Assembly (NCBI RefSeq): GCF_022376295.1
Contig: NZ_CP060140.1
Location: forward strand, 5,212,356-5,276,355
Direction: 5' to 3'
Length of the DNA stretch: 64,000 nt
From: Nodularia sphaerocarpa UHCC 0038
Lineage (GTDB): Bacteria > Cyanobacteriota > Cyanobacteriia > Cyanobacteriales > Nostocaceae
The notes beneath the pieces are model-generated. The model saw only the letters and a list, made by a program, of their open reading frames with translations. It was not told the origin of the DNA and ran no database searches. Position 1 is the stretch's first letter, and every line of letters starts with the position of its first letter. The position numbers and the translations under genes are program-made. This document shows, one piece after another, positions 49,267 to 58,214 of the stretch.

Positions 49267-50250
49267 ATGAATGAATTTGTCCTAGAACAACAAAATGAAG
49301 CGGCAACTGAGCAGCGAAAGCCCAAGGAAGTAATTCGTCGCTTGGTGTGGAAAATATGCATAGCCACCTTGATTTTGATGGCCATAGGCAGTGCCACCCG
49401 TGTGATGAATGCTGGGCTGGCTTGCCCAGATTGGCCATTGTGCTACGGGGAACTGGTGCCAGCCAAGCAAATGAACCTTCAAGTTTTCTTGGAGTGGTTT
49501 CACAGATTGGATGCCGGGTTAATTGGTTTAAGTGCGATCGCCCTGGCTGGTTTATCCTGGTGGAATCGGCGTTTTTTACCCACTTGGCTACCTTGGGCAT
49601 CCACATTTGCCCTGTTTTTAATTGTCTTCCAAGGTATTTTGGGAGGACTCACAGTCACTCAACTGTTGCGGTTTGATATTGTTACCGCCCATTTGGGAAC
49701 GGCGCTATTGTTTTTCACTACCCTACTAATTGTCGGCATCGCCCTCACACCCTATCAAGGAACTGGTACTGTTGGTAAGTTACCTTGGTTAGGTTTAAGT
49801 GCCGTGATTTTTGTTTACCTGCAAAGTATACTCGGTGCTTTGGTAGGGTCTCGTTGGGCTTTACACCAATGCTTTGGCGATTCTCAGCTTTGTAATGTGA
49901 TGTATAGCCATATTTTTGGCTTAGTACCGCCAACTGTGTCTACTTTGGCAGTGGTATTCATCTCCCGACGGACACCAGCACTGCATCCAATTTTGCGGCG
50001 ACTGGCAAATCTGGCTGGTGGGTTATTGCTGTTACAAATAGTCTTGGGAATTGCCACCTTCCGGTTGCATCTTCAAGTCGAGCTTTTGACAGTTTCTCAC
50101 CAGACTGTTGGAGCGGTTTTGCTGGGTACTTTAGTCGCTTTTACAGTTCTAGCGCTGCGTGACTGGGCTATGACCCGTGAAATCAACGCTTTCCCTGTTG
50201 GTTCAACAGCAACTGTTACCAGTACATCAGCAAATGGATCGAATGCCTAA
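49267..50250 (+). CDS. ctaA: Heme A synthase (Cox15/CtaA)
   Basis: 327 residues, about eight membrane helices in two four-helix halves. Conserved 'RVMNAGLACPDWPLCYGELVP' (paired Cys region), 'EWFHRLDAGLIG' (heme His in ExxHR), 'VTAHLGTALL' (His), and second-half 'MYSHIFGLV' and 'LTVSHQTVGAVL'. Oxidises heme O to heme A for the aa3 oxidase encoded divergently. ATG 49267. The C-terminal tail is Thr/Ser rich (TSTSANGSNA). Followed by ctaB after 351 bases. Confidence 0.94.
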   Translation: MNEFVLEQQNEAATEQRKPKEVIRRLVWKICIATLILMAIGSATRVMNAGLACPDWPLCYGELVPAKQMNLQVFLEWFHRLDAGLIGLSAIALAGLSWWNRRFLPTWLPWASTFALFLIVFQGILGGLTVTQLLRFDIVTAHLGTALLFFTTLLIVGIALTPYQGTGTVGKLPWLGLSAVIFVYLQSILGALVGSRWALHQCFGDSQLCNVMYSHIFGLVPPTVSTLAVVFISRRTPALHPILRRLANLAGGLLLLQIVLGIATFRLHLQVELLTVSHQTVGAVLLGTLVAFTVLALRDWAMTREINAFPVGSTATVTSTSANGSNA

Positions 50251-50601
50251 CTTCATTCAGGTTCGTTTTCTTCGGTTACTGATGACTAATGGCAATTAGC
50301 TATTAGTTATTTAGTCACGAACTTGACATCACATCTAGCAAAACACCCTAAAAACTAGAAGTGGTAAAACCATAAAAACCAAAACCGCGTGCGCTCCTAA
50401 AAAAGTTTCGACTTTCACCAGTCAGTCTGAGTAGGGGGATATGGGGGAGCAAGGGAAGATCAGGGAGCTAAATCTTCCTCATCTTCTCCATTCTCCTCAT
50501 CTTCCTCATCTTCCCTTCGTCTCAGTAACTATTTTTAATGTCAACTCAGTATGAGCCGCCGCCGCATAAAAGTTGTTGAAAAATAAGGAACAAGAGTCAA
50601 A
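50251..50601. other. ctaA-ctaB gap with low-complexity tract
   Basis: 351 bases. A G/A-rich then C/T-rich tract (CTTCCTCATCTTCTCC words, 50440-50520) and an AAGGAACAAGAG leader before ctaB; no gene or RNA that I can support. Confidence 0.45.
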
Positions 50602-51555
50602 ATGATTGAGACTAATGTCTCTCGCCACCACCAAACACTTCTCCAAGTTATCCAAAGCTATTATCAACTCACAAAGCCCCGGATTATTCCGTTGCTGTTG
50701 ATTACTACGGCTGGAAGTATGTGGATTGCTGCACACGGACAAGTTAATCCATTGTTGCTGCTAGTAACTCTTACTGGTGGTACTTTGGCTGCTGCTAGCG
50801 CCCAGACCATTAACTGTATCTATGATCGGGATATTGACTATGATATGGAACGGACGCGTCATCGTCCAATCCCTTCGGGGAAAGTGCAGCCTCGTGATGC
50901 CTTAATTTTTGCGATCGCTCTAGCTGTGATGTCTTTTACACTACTAGCAGTATTCGCAAATTTACTGGCTGCTTGTCTAGCATTCTCCGGCATTGTTTTT
51001 TATATTTTGATTTACACCCACTGGCTGAAACGCCACAGCACTCAAAATATTGTCATTGGTGGAGCCGCAGGAGCAATTCCAGCATTAGTGGGTTGGGCGG
51101 CTGTTACAGGGACTTTAAGCTGGGCAGCATGGTTAATTTTTGCCATAGTCTTTCTCTGGACACCTCCCCATTTCTGGGCGCTAGCGCTGATGATTCGGGA
51201 TGACTACGCCAAAGTTGGCATCCCCATGTTACCTGTGGTTGAGGGTGATCTAGCAACCGTCAAGCAGATTTGGTACTACACACTGGTGACAGTCGCAGCT
51301 ACAGTGTTACTGGTTTATCCCTTGCACGCCAGTGGATTTGTCTATGGAGCGATCGCTGTGAGCCTGGGAGGATTATTTATACACAAATCTTGGCGTTTGT
51401 TACACAACCCAGAGGATCGCACTATAGCTAGAGAGTTGTTTCTCTATTCCATCTCCTACATGATGCTACTGTGTTTGGGTATGGTAATTGATAGTCTCCC
51501 TATTACCCATAATCTGATTACTACGGTCATCAGCCAGATGCATTTCATCAGCTAA
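50602..51555 (+). CDS. ctaB: Protoheme IX farnesyltransferase (heme O synthase)
   Basis: 317 residues, UbiA-type prenyltransferase with about nine membrane helices. First Asp-rich motif NCIYDRDIDYDMERTRHRP (N-x3-D-x3-D) and second 'RDDYAKVGIPMLPVVEG' are present. Transfers farnesyl to protoheme to make heme O, the substrate of CtaA. ATG 50602 with AAGGAAC before it. Ends beside a GGTGGGTTA hairpin repeat (51587). Confidence 0.96.
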   Translation: MIETNVSRHHQTLLQVIQSYYQLTKPRIIPLLLITTAGSMWIAAHGQVNPLLLLVTLTGGTLAAASAQTINCIYDRDIDYDMERTRHRPIPSGKVQPRDALIFAIALAVMSFTLLAVFANLLAACLAFSGIVFYILIYTHWLKRHSTQNIVIGGAAGAIPALVGWAAVTGTLSWAAWLIFAIVFLWTPPHFWALALMIRDDYAKVGIPMLPVVEGDLATVKQIWYYTLVTVAATVLLVYPLHASGFVYGAIAVSLGGLFIHKSWRLLHNPEDRTIARELFLYSISYMMLLCLGMVIDSLPITHNLITTVISQMHFIS

Positions 51556-51586
51556 TTAATCGGGTGCAATTCCCAAAAATCGTAGG

Positions 51587-51612
51587 GTGGGTTAGCGACA
51601 GCGTAACCCACC
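51587..51612. repeat. Short palindromic repeat GGTGGGTTA/TAACCCACC
   Basis: Perfect 9-bp arms with loop GCGACAGCG, 30 bases after ctaB. May help end the transcript; no T-tract. Confidence 0.6.
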
Positions 51613-51686
51613 ATCATCCATTCTGGTTGGATATGGTTTTAATATAGCGATTCCCACCTCAATGAGGTATGGAAAGAATTATTCGA

Positions 51687-51718
51687 CCACAGATAAACAC
51701 AGATAAACACAGATAAAT
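51687..51718. repeat. CACAGATAAA direct repeat
   Basis: Three 10-bp units of CCACAGATAA/ACACAGATAA. The same word set recurs at 56385-56417 and, with CACAGAG, at 63732-63756. Confidence 0.65.
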
Positions 51719-51733
51719 CCGTACATCAGCAGA

Positions 51734-52588
51734 CTAGGAAACGCTATATTCCGACAAAAACCAAAGAATTAACCCAGTTCCGAATACACAAATAATTCCC
51801 GCCGCCCCAGCTAGGGGTTTTTTGTTTTTACCAGTCCACCATTCCCCAGCTTTACCAGTATAAGTAATCAGTTCTGCCGTATCTACAGTAGCGATCGCCC
51901 AGACTAATGCAGCGTGTAATCCCCAAGCCATACCCAAACTACCACCATCAGCAATCCTAGCCAACACCAACATCATACCCATCAGCCACAATCCAGGGAT
52001 TTGGGGCTTAGTTTCCCGTTGCTCCCAGACTAAATGCAGCAAGGCAAAAATTAAGCTAGAAATTGCCGCAGCTACCCATACTGGGTAATCACGCTCTAAT
52101 TCAGTGAACAAGAAACCCCGAAAAACTAACTCTTCGATACCCCCAACTAACAACGCTATCAATAAAATAGTTGGCAAAATAGATGGTATTAACTTAATAT
52201 TTGATTTTTCTAAATAGCACCATCCTAGCCAGAATTGGCAGGTAAACATAATTGCTAGGCTAATTACTCCCAAAGCAAAACCTAGCCCTAGGTAACTTAG
52301 CAGGGAAATATTCCCCACAAAGCCGTAATCTGAGAAAGATTTATGGGATAGCCAAATAAATCCCCAGAGAACCAGGGGAGCTAATAGATAAAGTGGCACT
52401 AATAAGGGTAATTTTTGTTCTGGCTGTAAAGGTTTGGTAGGTTGCCAATTCAGTGTAATTGCTATTACTGCTGCTATTGGTAACCAGCATCCTATCCAGC
52501 TAATAAAAAATGTCATCACTACAACAGGTACTGATGCATTTTCTATAAATTCTCGTAAGGTATTGACTATGTTTATCACAATAGACAC
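51734..52588 (-). CDS. CPBP family intramembrane glutamic endopeptidase
   Basis: 284 residues from GTG 52588. About eight membrane helices with the CPBP motifs 'EELVFRGFLFTELERDYP' (EExxxR), 'ALLHLVWEQRET' (His) and a third 'WGLHAALVW' (H). Putative membrane protease; substrate unknown. A second family member is at 12429, which has a long soluble domain lacking here. Transcribed toward ctaB from the calA side. Confidence 0.88.
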   Translation of the reverse strand: MSIVINIVNTLREFIENASVPVVVMTFFISWIGCWLPIAAVIAITLNWQPTKPLQPEQKLPLLVPLYLLAPLVLWGFIWLSHKSFSDYGFVGNISLLSYLGLGFALGVISLAIMFTCQFWLGWCYLEKSNIKLIPSILPTILLIALLVGGIEELVFRGFLFTELERDYPVWVAAAISSLIFALLHLVWEQRETKPQIPGLWLMGMMLVLARIADGGSLGMAWGLHAALVWAIATVDTAELITYTGKAGEWWTGKNKKPLAGAAGIICVFGTGLILWFLSEYSVS

Positions 52589-52762
52589 AAAAAAACACGA
52601 TAGACTGCTTGCTTATTAATCAAGACTCTACTAGAATCTGTGACTTCTGCAAGGGGTCTAATCGTATTTTTATCATCTTACAAAATTTTAGCCAAGAGAA
52701 TTAGCAGTTAGCTGTAGTGCTAGGAATCAGTTATCAAGCCTTCACCATCAGCAAACTGACTC

Positions 52763-53194
52763 TTACTCATCCAAATCTTCATCTGATTCTTCAGATTCGA
52801 TATCTTCAGAGGTGGCTTTTTTGTCAGTTTCACCAAGTTGAATCAAGTGAATATGCTTATATCCCAGTCTAATTTCAAACTCATCACCAGGCTTTAAGTT
52901 CATTGCCTTAGTGTAGGTAGCACCAATCACAATTTGACCGTTTTGGTGAACGCTGACTCGATATGTCGGTTCGCGACCACGACCATCTTTAGGTGCTTCT
53001 GGACTAAGGGGAATACCTCTAGCCGATAGCAAAGCATCATAAAAATCTGTGAGATTAACGCGGACTTGATTATTCTTAGTAACGGTGTAATAGCCGCATT
53101 GCTTGGCTCTTTCTCGGCGGGGTAAATTAGAAAGTTCTTTTACCTTAGCAAGCAATGCTTTTCCAGTTAATGGTGCGGTTGCAGTTTCAGTCAT
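52763..53194 (-). CDS. calA: cyAbrB1-type transcriptional regulator (CalA)
   Basis: 143 residues from ATG 53194 (a TTG at 53203 is three codons earlier). It has the cyanobacterial AbrB layout: N-terminal 'TGKALLAKVKELSNLPRRERAKQCGYY' region, then an AbrB-like DNA-binding domain 'YRVSVHQNGQIVIGATYTKAMNLKPGDEFEIRLGYKHIHLIQL', and an acidic tail (EESDEDLDE). It matches the clade of cyAbrB1 proteins; in Anabaena CalA binds promoters including heterocyst and Fe-SOD genes. A 1.4-kb non-coding region lies upstream, implying complex regulation. Confidence 0.93.
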   Translation of the reverse strand: MTETATAPLTGKALLAKVKELSNLPRRERAKQCGYYTVTKNNQVRVNLTDFYDALLSARGIPLSPEAPKDGRGREPTYRVSVHQNGQIVIGATYTKAMNLKPGDEFEIRLGYKHIHLIQLGETDKKATSEDIESEESDEDLDE

Positions 53195-53351
53195 TACGCT
53201 CAAATTTTCCTTACTCTCTCCAAACTGATAAACGAAGTTGTCTCATGCCAGTATTTGACTACTCATGACCCTAGGGTGGGGGATAAATTCCTGTTTATAG
53301 GTTGAGCTATCAGCGCCTATATTATGGTCATCCACAACAAATTAGAGGTCA

Positions 53352-53363
53352 TGGTGGCCACCA
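53352..53363. promoter_or_regulatory. 12-bp palindrome upstream of calA
   Basis: Perfect palindrome TGGTGGCCACCA about 158 bp upstream of calA. It could be an operator or autoregulatory site, but palindromes of this length also occur by chance; low confidence. Confidence 0.25.
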
Positions 53364-53648
53364 ACATTAATTTAGGTGATTTTACGGCACTTTTAACCAT
53401 TACTCGCCATAGAAAATCAATTGATTTTCTCTTTTGGCGTAACTGTAGCGGTGTAAATTTAAGCCACCTTCACAATGGGTTTGAGTTCTACTACAAATAA
53501 GTCGTAGACCCAATAAATTGTAGGCTTTCAACTTTCAGTGCTGGCCTTTATTGCCCTTGAGTTGTTAGGTTTTCCCTACTCTGACTCTCCAGCCCAGGAC
53601 AGCATAGTATTTGAATAGGCTCTTAAGGACATACACCTTTGTCCTGCC

Positions 53649-53678
53649 TGTAGAGACGTGAATTTTCTTGTCTCTACA
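53649..53678. repeat. Hairpin repeat TGTAGAGAC/GTCTCTACA
   Basis: 9-bp arms with a 12-base loop. Dispersed family: see 5487-5525 and 58937-58966. Confidence 0.65.
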
Positions 53679-54588
53679 TTACGAATTAACAAAGCAGCAT
53701 TAACCATGCCTATGCAGCTATTGGTACTGGATTTGTTACTTCGTAATTTTATATTAAATACTAGCATGAACTAATAATAGCAAAATAATTGTTTAGTTTT
53801 AAATTTAAATTGCAAATAGACTTTCATCTAAATATCTAACCTTGGAGAGGCAAAAAGCTGTGAGGATTTTCCTCATGCTTTATTGCCCTAGTGAGTATTG
53901 CAGCATAGCTTTTATAAAAATTAATCTAAATTTAGACGAGCAGTTTTGACAAATGAGTTAAATCCCAGATTTCCTTGATTTCGTACAGACAAAACCAAGA
54001 GAGGATTGTCCTGCTGCTTTATGCTCACGAAACAAAAAGCAAAGAGCCATTAGATACGTCTGTCTTTGGGAAGAATAAATTTTCCCATATTTTGCAAATG
54101 CTTGATTGTCAGCAGATGTTTATCAACAGGTTTAGCACTTCCATCTCCACAAAAAACTCCCCTTTTCGACTAGATCAGGGATTTGTCTGAGCAATGGCTC
54201 TCATTGCTCTTAGCACCAAGATATATTGAGAAACATTACTGCATTTAGTTGGGATATCTTTAGTATGGAGGAGATGAACGTCGGTCTTTCTCCTGATCAA
54301 CTCACTTGCGCTTGTACTGCCAAACAAGTCAGTTAAACGCTAGAGCCACCATTACCTGATTTGAGTTTGGTTTTGGAGCTTGACAATAATATCACTTCTA
54401 GCACTTGGTGCAAATTAAATTTTAATGGTTATCCTTAAACTAGAATCTGTTGCGCTTTGTTTATCAGCCTATTAACACTTGGCGGGGAATGCAGGGCAAC
54501 AAGAGTATAGCTCAATTTGTGCAACCAGCAGCCTTTACTCACGATTTCTGAGGCTGATGATATAATTTTAAGATTTTGGTTAGTGATA

Positions 54589-55596
54589 ATGGAAGTTCTA
54601 TTTAAGATCATTCGGCAGCAACAAAATTCTTCTCCTGTTGTACAAACTTACCTTTTAGAGGTAGATTCTGGCAATACAATCCTGGATTGCCTCAATCAAA
54701 TTAAGTGGGAACACGATGGAACACTCGCTTTTCGCAAAAATTGTCGCAACACCATTTGTGGTAGTTGTGCTATGCGAATCAATGGGCGTTCAGCTTTGGC
54801 TTGTAAGGAAAATGTGGGTAGTGAACTGGCTAGATTGCCTCAAGTTCCTGCTTTGGAGAATAACGCCAACACTATTCGGGAAATTACAGTAGCTCCTCTG
54901 GGTAATATGCCCGTGATTAAAGATTTGGTTGTAGACATGAGTAGTTTCTGGAATCATCTCGATGGAGTTGCTCCTTATGTCAGCACAGCAGCGCGACAGG
55001 TTCCAGAAAGGGAATTTTTACAAACACCACAGGAGCGATCGCTTCTTGATCAGACTGGCAATTGTATCATGTGTGGTGCTTGCTACTCTGAATGTAATGC
55101 TCGTGAAGTTAATCCAGATTTTGTGGGACCTCATGCTTTGGCTAAAGCCTTTCGCATGGTCGCCGACTCTCGTGATAGTGAAACTGAAAATCGCTTAGAA
55201 AGTTATAACGAAGGAACTAAAGGAGTTTGGGGTTGTACTCGTTGTTTTTACTGTGATTCAGTTTGTCCAATGGAAGTAGCACCATTAGAGCAAATCACGA
55301 AAATTAAACAGGAAATTCTCCAACGCAAAGAAGCTAAAGACAGTCGTTCAATTCGCCACCGCAAAGTATTAGTCGATTTAGTCAAAGAAGGTGGTTGGAT
55401 CGATGAACGTCAATTTGGTATCCAAGTCGTTGGTAACTATTTTAAAGATTTAAAAGGATTACTCAGTCTTGCGCCTCTGGGTCTACGAATGATAGTTCGG
55501 GGTAAATTCCCACTTTCCTTTGAACCGTCTGAAGGTACTCAACAAGTGCGAGCGCTCATTGAATCTGTACAGCAAGAAGTGGGGAGTAGGGAGTAG
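54589..55596 (+). CDS. sdhB: Succinate dehydrogenase/fumarate reductase iron-sulfur subunit
   Basis: 335 residues from ATG 54589 (the frame opens at 54517). Plant-type [2Fe-2S] domain with 'CRNTICGSCAMRINGRSALAC', then 'CIMCGACYSEC' for the 4Fe-4S and 'CTRCFYCDSVCPM' for the 3Fe-4S cluster; all expected cysteines present. Passes electrons from SdhA to quinone. SdhA and membrane anchors are not adjacent, as usual in cyanobacteria. Longer than E. coli SdhB (238) by a cyanobacterial C-terminal extension. The last residues GSRE and the TAG stop come from a GGGAGTA repeat. Confidence 0.95.
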   Translation: MEVLFKIIRQQQNSSPVVQTYLLEVDSGNTILDCLNQIKWEHDGTLAFRKNCRNTICGSCAMRINGRSALACKENVGSELARLPQVPALENNANTIREITVAPLGNMPVIKDLVVDMSSFWNHLDGVAPYVSTAARQVPEREFLQTPQERSLLDQTGNCIMCGACYSECNAREVNPDFVGPHALAKAFRMVADSRDSETENRLESYNEGTKGVWGCTRCFYCDSVCPMEVAPLEQITKIKQEILQRKEAKDSRSIRHRKVLVDLVKEGGWIDERQFGIQVVGNYFKDLKGLLSLAPLGLRMIVRGKFPLSFEPSEGTQQVRALIESVQQEVGSRE

Positions 55597-55645
55597 GGAG
55601 TTACTTCGACTGCGCTCAGTAACCGGGGGAGTGGGGAGTGGGGAG
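55581..55645. repeat. GGGGAGTA/GGGGAGTG low-complexity repeat
   Basis: GGGGAGTAGGGAGTAGGGAG and further GGGAGTGGGGAG units; supplies the sdhB stop codon. Same word family as 20222-20272. Confidence 0.7.
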
Positions 55646-55673
55646 AAGAAATAAGAGTAATAGCCTCAAAGGT

Positions 55674-56204
55674 CTAACGGGGATCTTGAGCTATATTTAA
55701 CCTTTCTCCAGATTGTTCATAAACTAAAACATCCCATTGCCCATTGTTACTATACTCAAACGCAATCCTCCTACCATCAGCACTAATAGTGGGGTTGCGG
55801 ACTTCAGCTTGCAAATTATTAGTTAAATTTCTTGATTGTCTGGTTTCTCGGTCATAGAGAAAAATAGTAGATCGCCCCTGACGACTAGCCGCAAAAACAA
55901 TATATCGACCATTTTCAGCCACGCTTGGATGAGAGGCGATGGTATCTAAGGCATTTAAGCCGGGTAAATCTACCAAACTGCGAGTCAGAGTATCAAACAT
56001 ATATACATCTTGACTACCCCGGCGATCGCTTGTAAAAACAATATATCTCCCAGAAATTTGGGGATTTAGTTCCGAAGCTAAACTATTAAGACTCCGACCA
56101 CCAGGATCAAAGGGATAATTAGCTAGGCGAGGATAGCCAACACAGCCACCCAATAAAGCCAAGCTGGCAACAAATATAGGTATAAAAATAGTTTGATTAG
56201 TCAT
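55674..56204 (-). CDS. TolB/PD40-type propeller lipoprotein, copy A
   Basis: 176 residues. Hydrophobic N-terminus with lipobox LLGGC (Cys about residue 21). Mature part has three PD40 blades: 'GRYIVFTSDRRGSQDVYMFD', 'GRYIVFAASRQGRSTIFLYD' and 'GRRIAFEYSNNGQWDVLVYE'. Closely related to the next gene (56416) and co-directional; a tandem pair from duplication. Only about three blades, so it is half a propeller and may pair with another copy. Its ATG is formed by a heptamer repeat. Envelope-anchored; ligand unknown. Confidence 0.85.
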   Translation of the reverse strand: MTNQTIFIPIFVASLALLGGCVGYPRLANYPFDPGGRSLNSLASELNPQISGRYIVFTSDRRGSQDVYMFDTLTRSLVDLPGLNALDTIASHPSVAENGRYIVFAASRQGRSTIFLYDRETRQSRNLTNNLQAEVRNPTISADGRRIAFEYSNNGQWDVLVYEQSGERLNIAQDPR

Positions 56205-56250
56205 TGGTCATTAGTCATTGGTCATTAGTCATTAGTCATTAGTCAATGGT
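56197..56250. repeat. Heptanucleotide tandem repeat at lipoprotein start
   Basis: About seven TCATTAG/TCATTGG units; on the minus strand the first ATGACTAAT becomes the start (MTN) of the lipoprotein at 55674. Confidence 0.85.
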
Positions 56251-56384
56251 GATCAGACTAACAACTTATAACTAATACCATTTCTTGGCGATCGCTTGCA
56301 TGGTGTAGCCATAAGTGCGCGTTCGTTCCTCTTACATAGCAGACGCGATTTATCGCGTCTCTACAAAAACAAAGAATTAATTGA

Positions 56385-56417
56385 CCACAGATGAACACAG
56401 ATGAACACAGATAAATT
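56385..56417. repeat. CACAGATGAA direct repeat
   Basis: CCACAGATGAACACAGATGA then ACACAGATAAATT. It abuts the stop codon of the lipoprotein at 56416. Confidence 0.65.
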
Positions 56418-56967
56418 AGTTGACACTTGCTCCACTGGGAATATCTAACTCAATATTCGGTCCCCGGTCTAAAACTTCAATATCCCACTGACCACGGCTA
56501 GCGGTTTCAAACACAACAAAACGTCCATCTGGGCTAATTCCCGGATTTCTCACCCAGCCGCGATAAGTAGGAGTAACAATTTGTGAATTTTGCGTAGCGC
56601 GATCGTAAAGTGCCACCACCGGTCTACCTTGCTCACTTGTAAGATAAGCAATATAACGCCCCGTGTAACTCAAACTCGGACTTTCAGCAATTGTCCGGGG
56701 TCTATTTAAACCTGGCGTGCGAACCAACCGTTGTTCTGTCAAGTCATATACCAACAATTGGTGACTACCATTGCGATTAGATATAAACGCTAAAAACCGC
56801 CCATTTCCACTTAACGCTGGTTGCTCTTCAGTGTAACGACTGTTAAGAGAAGTAGACCCTATAGGTATTTCGTTAGAACTGCAAGATAACAATAAACTAG
56901 CAAAGCTCAAAACCAGGCTCCAATGAATTGGTTTTTGGAGCCAACATCTAAGCGTAAGTCTTTTCAC
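56416..56967 (-). CDS. TolB/PD40-type propeller lipoprotein, copy B
   Basis: 183 residues from GTG 56967. N-terminal helix with lipobox LLLSC, then three blades 'GRFLAFISNRNGSHQLLVYD', 'GRYIAYLTSEQGRPVVALYD' and 'GRFVVFETASRGQWDIEVLD'. Matches the gene at 55674 blade for blade. The last blade 'GQWD' is shared by both. Lipoprotein facing the periplasm; function unknown. Upstream of it on the same strand is the ycf66 gene after about 47 bases, so it may share a transcript with it. Confidence 0.85.
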   Translation of the reverse strand: MKRLTLRCWLQKPIHWSLVLSFASLLLSCSSNEIPIGSTSLNSRYTEEQPALSGNGRFLAFISNRNGSHQLLVYDLTEQRLVRTPGLNRPRTIAESPSLSYTGRYIAYLTSEQGRPVVALYDRATQNSQIVTPTYRGWVRNPGISPDGRFVVFETASRGQWDIEVLDRGPNIELDIPSGASVN

Positions 56968-57014
56968 CTCAATTGTTTTCCATCGCCTTCAGACCTAATT
57001 CTCACCCAAAAGTG

Positions 57015-57923
57015 CTAAATCATACCATCATCAAAGTCAGTCGAATTATCTGGCTCCTGACTGGGTTTTTCAATCGGGTTATATGGTACGTATTCAGTTG
57101 GTATAGCATCATCATCCTCACGCGGTCTCCGAGAACTTGAGTCAGCAGGTGGGCGGCGCTTTCTGGTTCTGGGCGGGATATCCTGGTCTGGAGTCTCTGG
57201 GCGTGGTGGTCTATTAGTGCTACGACGAGAAGATTTTCTCACTTCCGGTTCTGGATTTTCCCAATCATCAACTGGCCTACTAGAACCACTCCAATCTTCT
57301 TGTTCAAAACTCTCAGGATTACGGCTCACAGGACGACTAGAACTAGGACGACGGGTTTTTGAGCCTGTTTCCGGCTTTTCCCTACTGCTGCGGCGTTCTA
57401 GACGACGTGGAGGCTGTTCTTCATAGTAGTCATCACGAGGAGAACGAGTATCCCTGCTACCCCGAATCCGAGGACGTACGGGTGGTTCTTCTTCTTCATA
57501 AGGCAGTGGTTCTAAATCATCCTCCACCTCAGCCTCATATCCTCTGCGATTGTAGGAATAGTTTCTGCTAACTTCTCGCTCGTCGTCCACAATGGGAGTA
57601 TTACGTTTAGCTTGTTGAGTAGCTATACCTCGCAAACGAATACTTTCAACCGCAAAAAACACAGTTGAGCCAACTAACAGTAGCTGATTAAATTGCAAAA
57701 TTGGGTCTAAACGCCATCCTTGGAAAATGAGAATAAAGCCGCAGAGTAAGCCCACAGCTGCAAAAAAGATATCTTGATCTCGTGACAGTTCTGGACGCAC
57801 AGTGCGGAGAAAATACAGTGCTGCCCCAGACACAGCCAGGAAAATTCCTAGAATACTGGCTGAGTTCGTCCCAAAATTGACTTGAGCCAGAACGCTGGCT
57901 GAGTTCAGCCCAAAATTTACCAT
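57015..57923 (-). CDS. ycf66: Ycf66 family protein
   Basis: 302 residues. The N-terminal 110 residues are the Ycf66 domain (three membrane helices: 'GIFLAVSGAALYFLRTVRPELSRDQD', 'FFAAVGLLCGFILIFQGWRLDPILQF' and 'LLLVGSTVFFAVESIRLRG'). A long hydrophilic tail (about 120-302) is rich in Arg, Glu, Pro and Ser, likely disordered. N-terminus shows a 39-bp tandem duplication (VNFGLNSASVL then VNFGTNSASIL). Plastid homologues are of unknown function; adjacent psbX supports a thylakoid role. ATG 57923. Confidence 0.9.
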   Translation of the reverse strand: MVNFGLNSASVLAQVNFGTNSASILGIFLAVSGAALYFLRTVRPELSRDQDIFFAAVGLLCGFILIFQGWRLDPILQFNQLLLVGSTVFFAVESIRLRGIATQQAKRNTPIVDDEREVSRNYSYNRRGYEAEVEDDLEPLPYEEEEPPVRPRIRGSRDTRSPRDDYYEEQPPRRLERRSSREKPETGSKTRRPSSSRPVSRNPESFEQEDWSGSSRPVDDWENPEPEVRKSSRRSTNRPPRPETPDQDIPPRTRKRRPPADSSSRRPREDDDAIPTEYVPYNPIEKPSQEPDNSTDFDDGMI

Positions 57924-58214
57924 TGTTCTTTTCCAAATATCAAATCTATGTTAACGAGTCACAATTAAAATCACTACTCTAATCAGACACAATATGGACA
58001 ATATATTTAAGCTGCAAAGCTACTGGCAAAGAACGCTTCTCAAGCTATCACCGCCAGCAAAAAAGCCGATGTCTGTCAACTAAGTATACCTTGTCCTCAG
58101 TGGGAGGACTTTCTGCATTTACTGCAATTAGGTCAACTGCTTTAAATGAGTTTTAACTAAAATAGCTGACAGACAATCGGTGAGATGTGAGAGTCCAAAG
58201 GACTCTCAAAAGCA

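Larger units (their letters stand above)
53195..54588. other. 1.39-kb region between calA and sdhB
   Basis: No convincing gene. It contains a perfect 12-bp palindrome TGGTGGCCACCA (53352-53363), a TGTAGAGAC hairpin (53649-53678) and long AT-rich stretches. A 20-codon frame at 54274 has a fair ribosome site but no resemblance to any family; I do not call it. The calA and sdhB promoters must lie at the two ends. Confidence 0.55.

Noticed and set aside
53975..54190. 71-codon plus-strand frame between calA and sdhB
   Set aside because: No recognised motif, no ribosome site and biased composition; treated as chance.
54265..54336. Short frame with a good GGAGGAG ribosome site (about 20 codons)
   Set aside because: No homology recognised, no continuation and no partner; it may be chance in an AT-rich gap. 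Not called.
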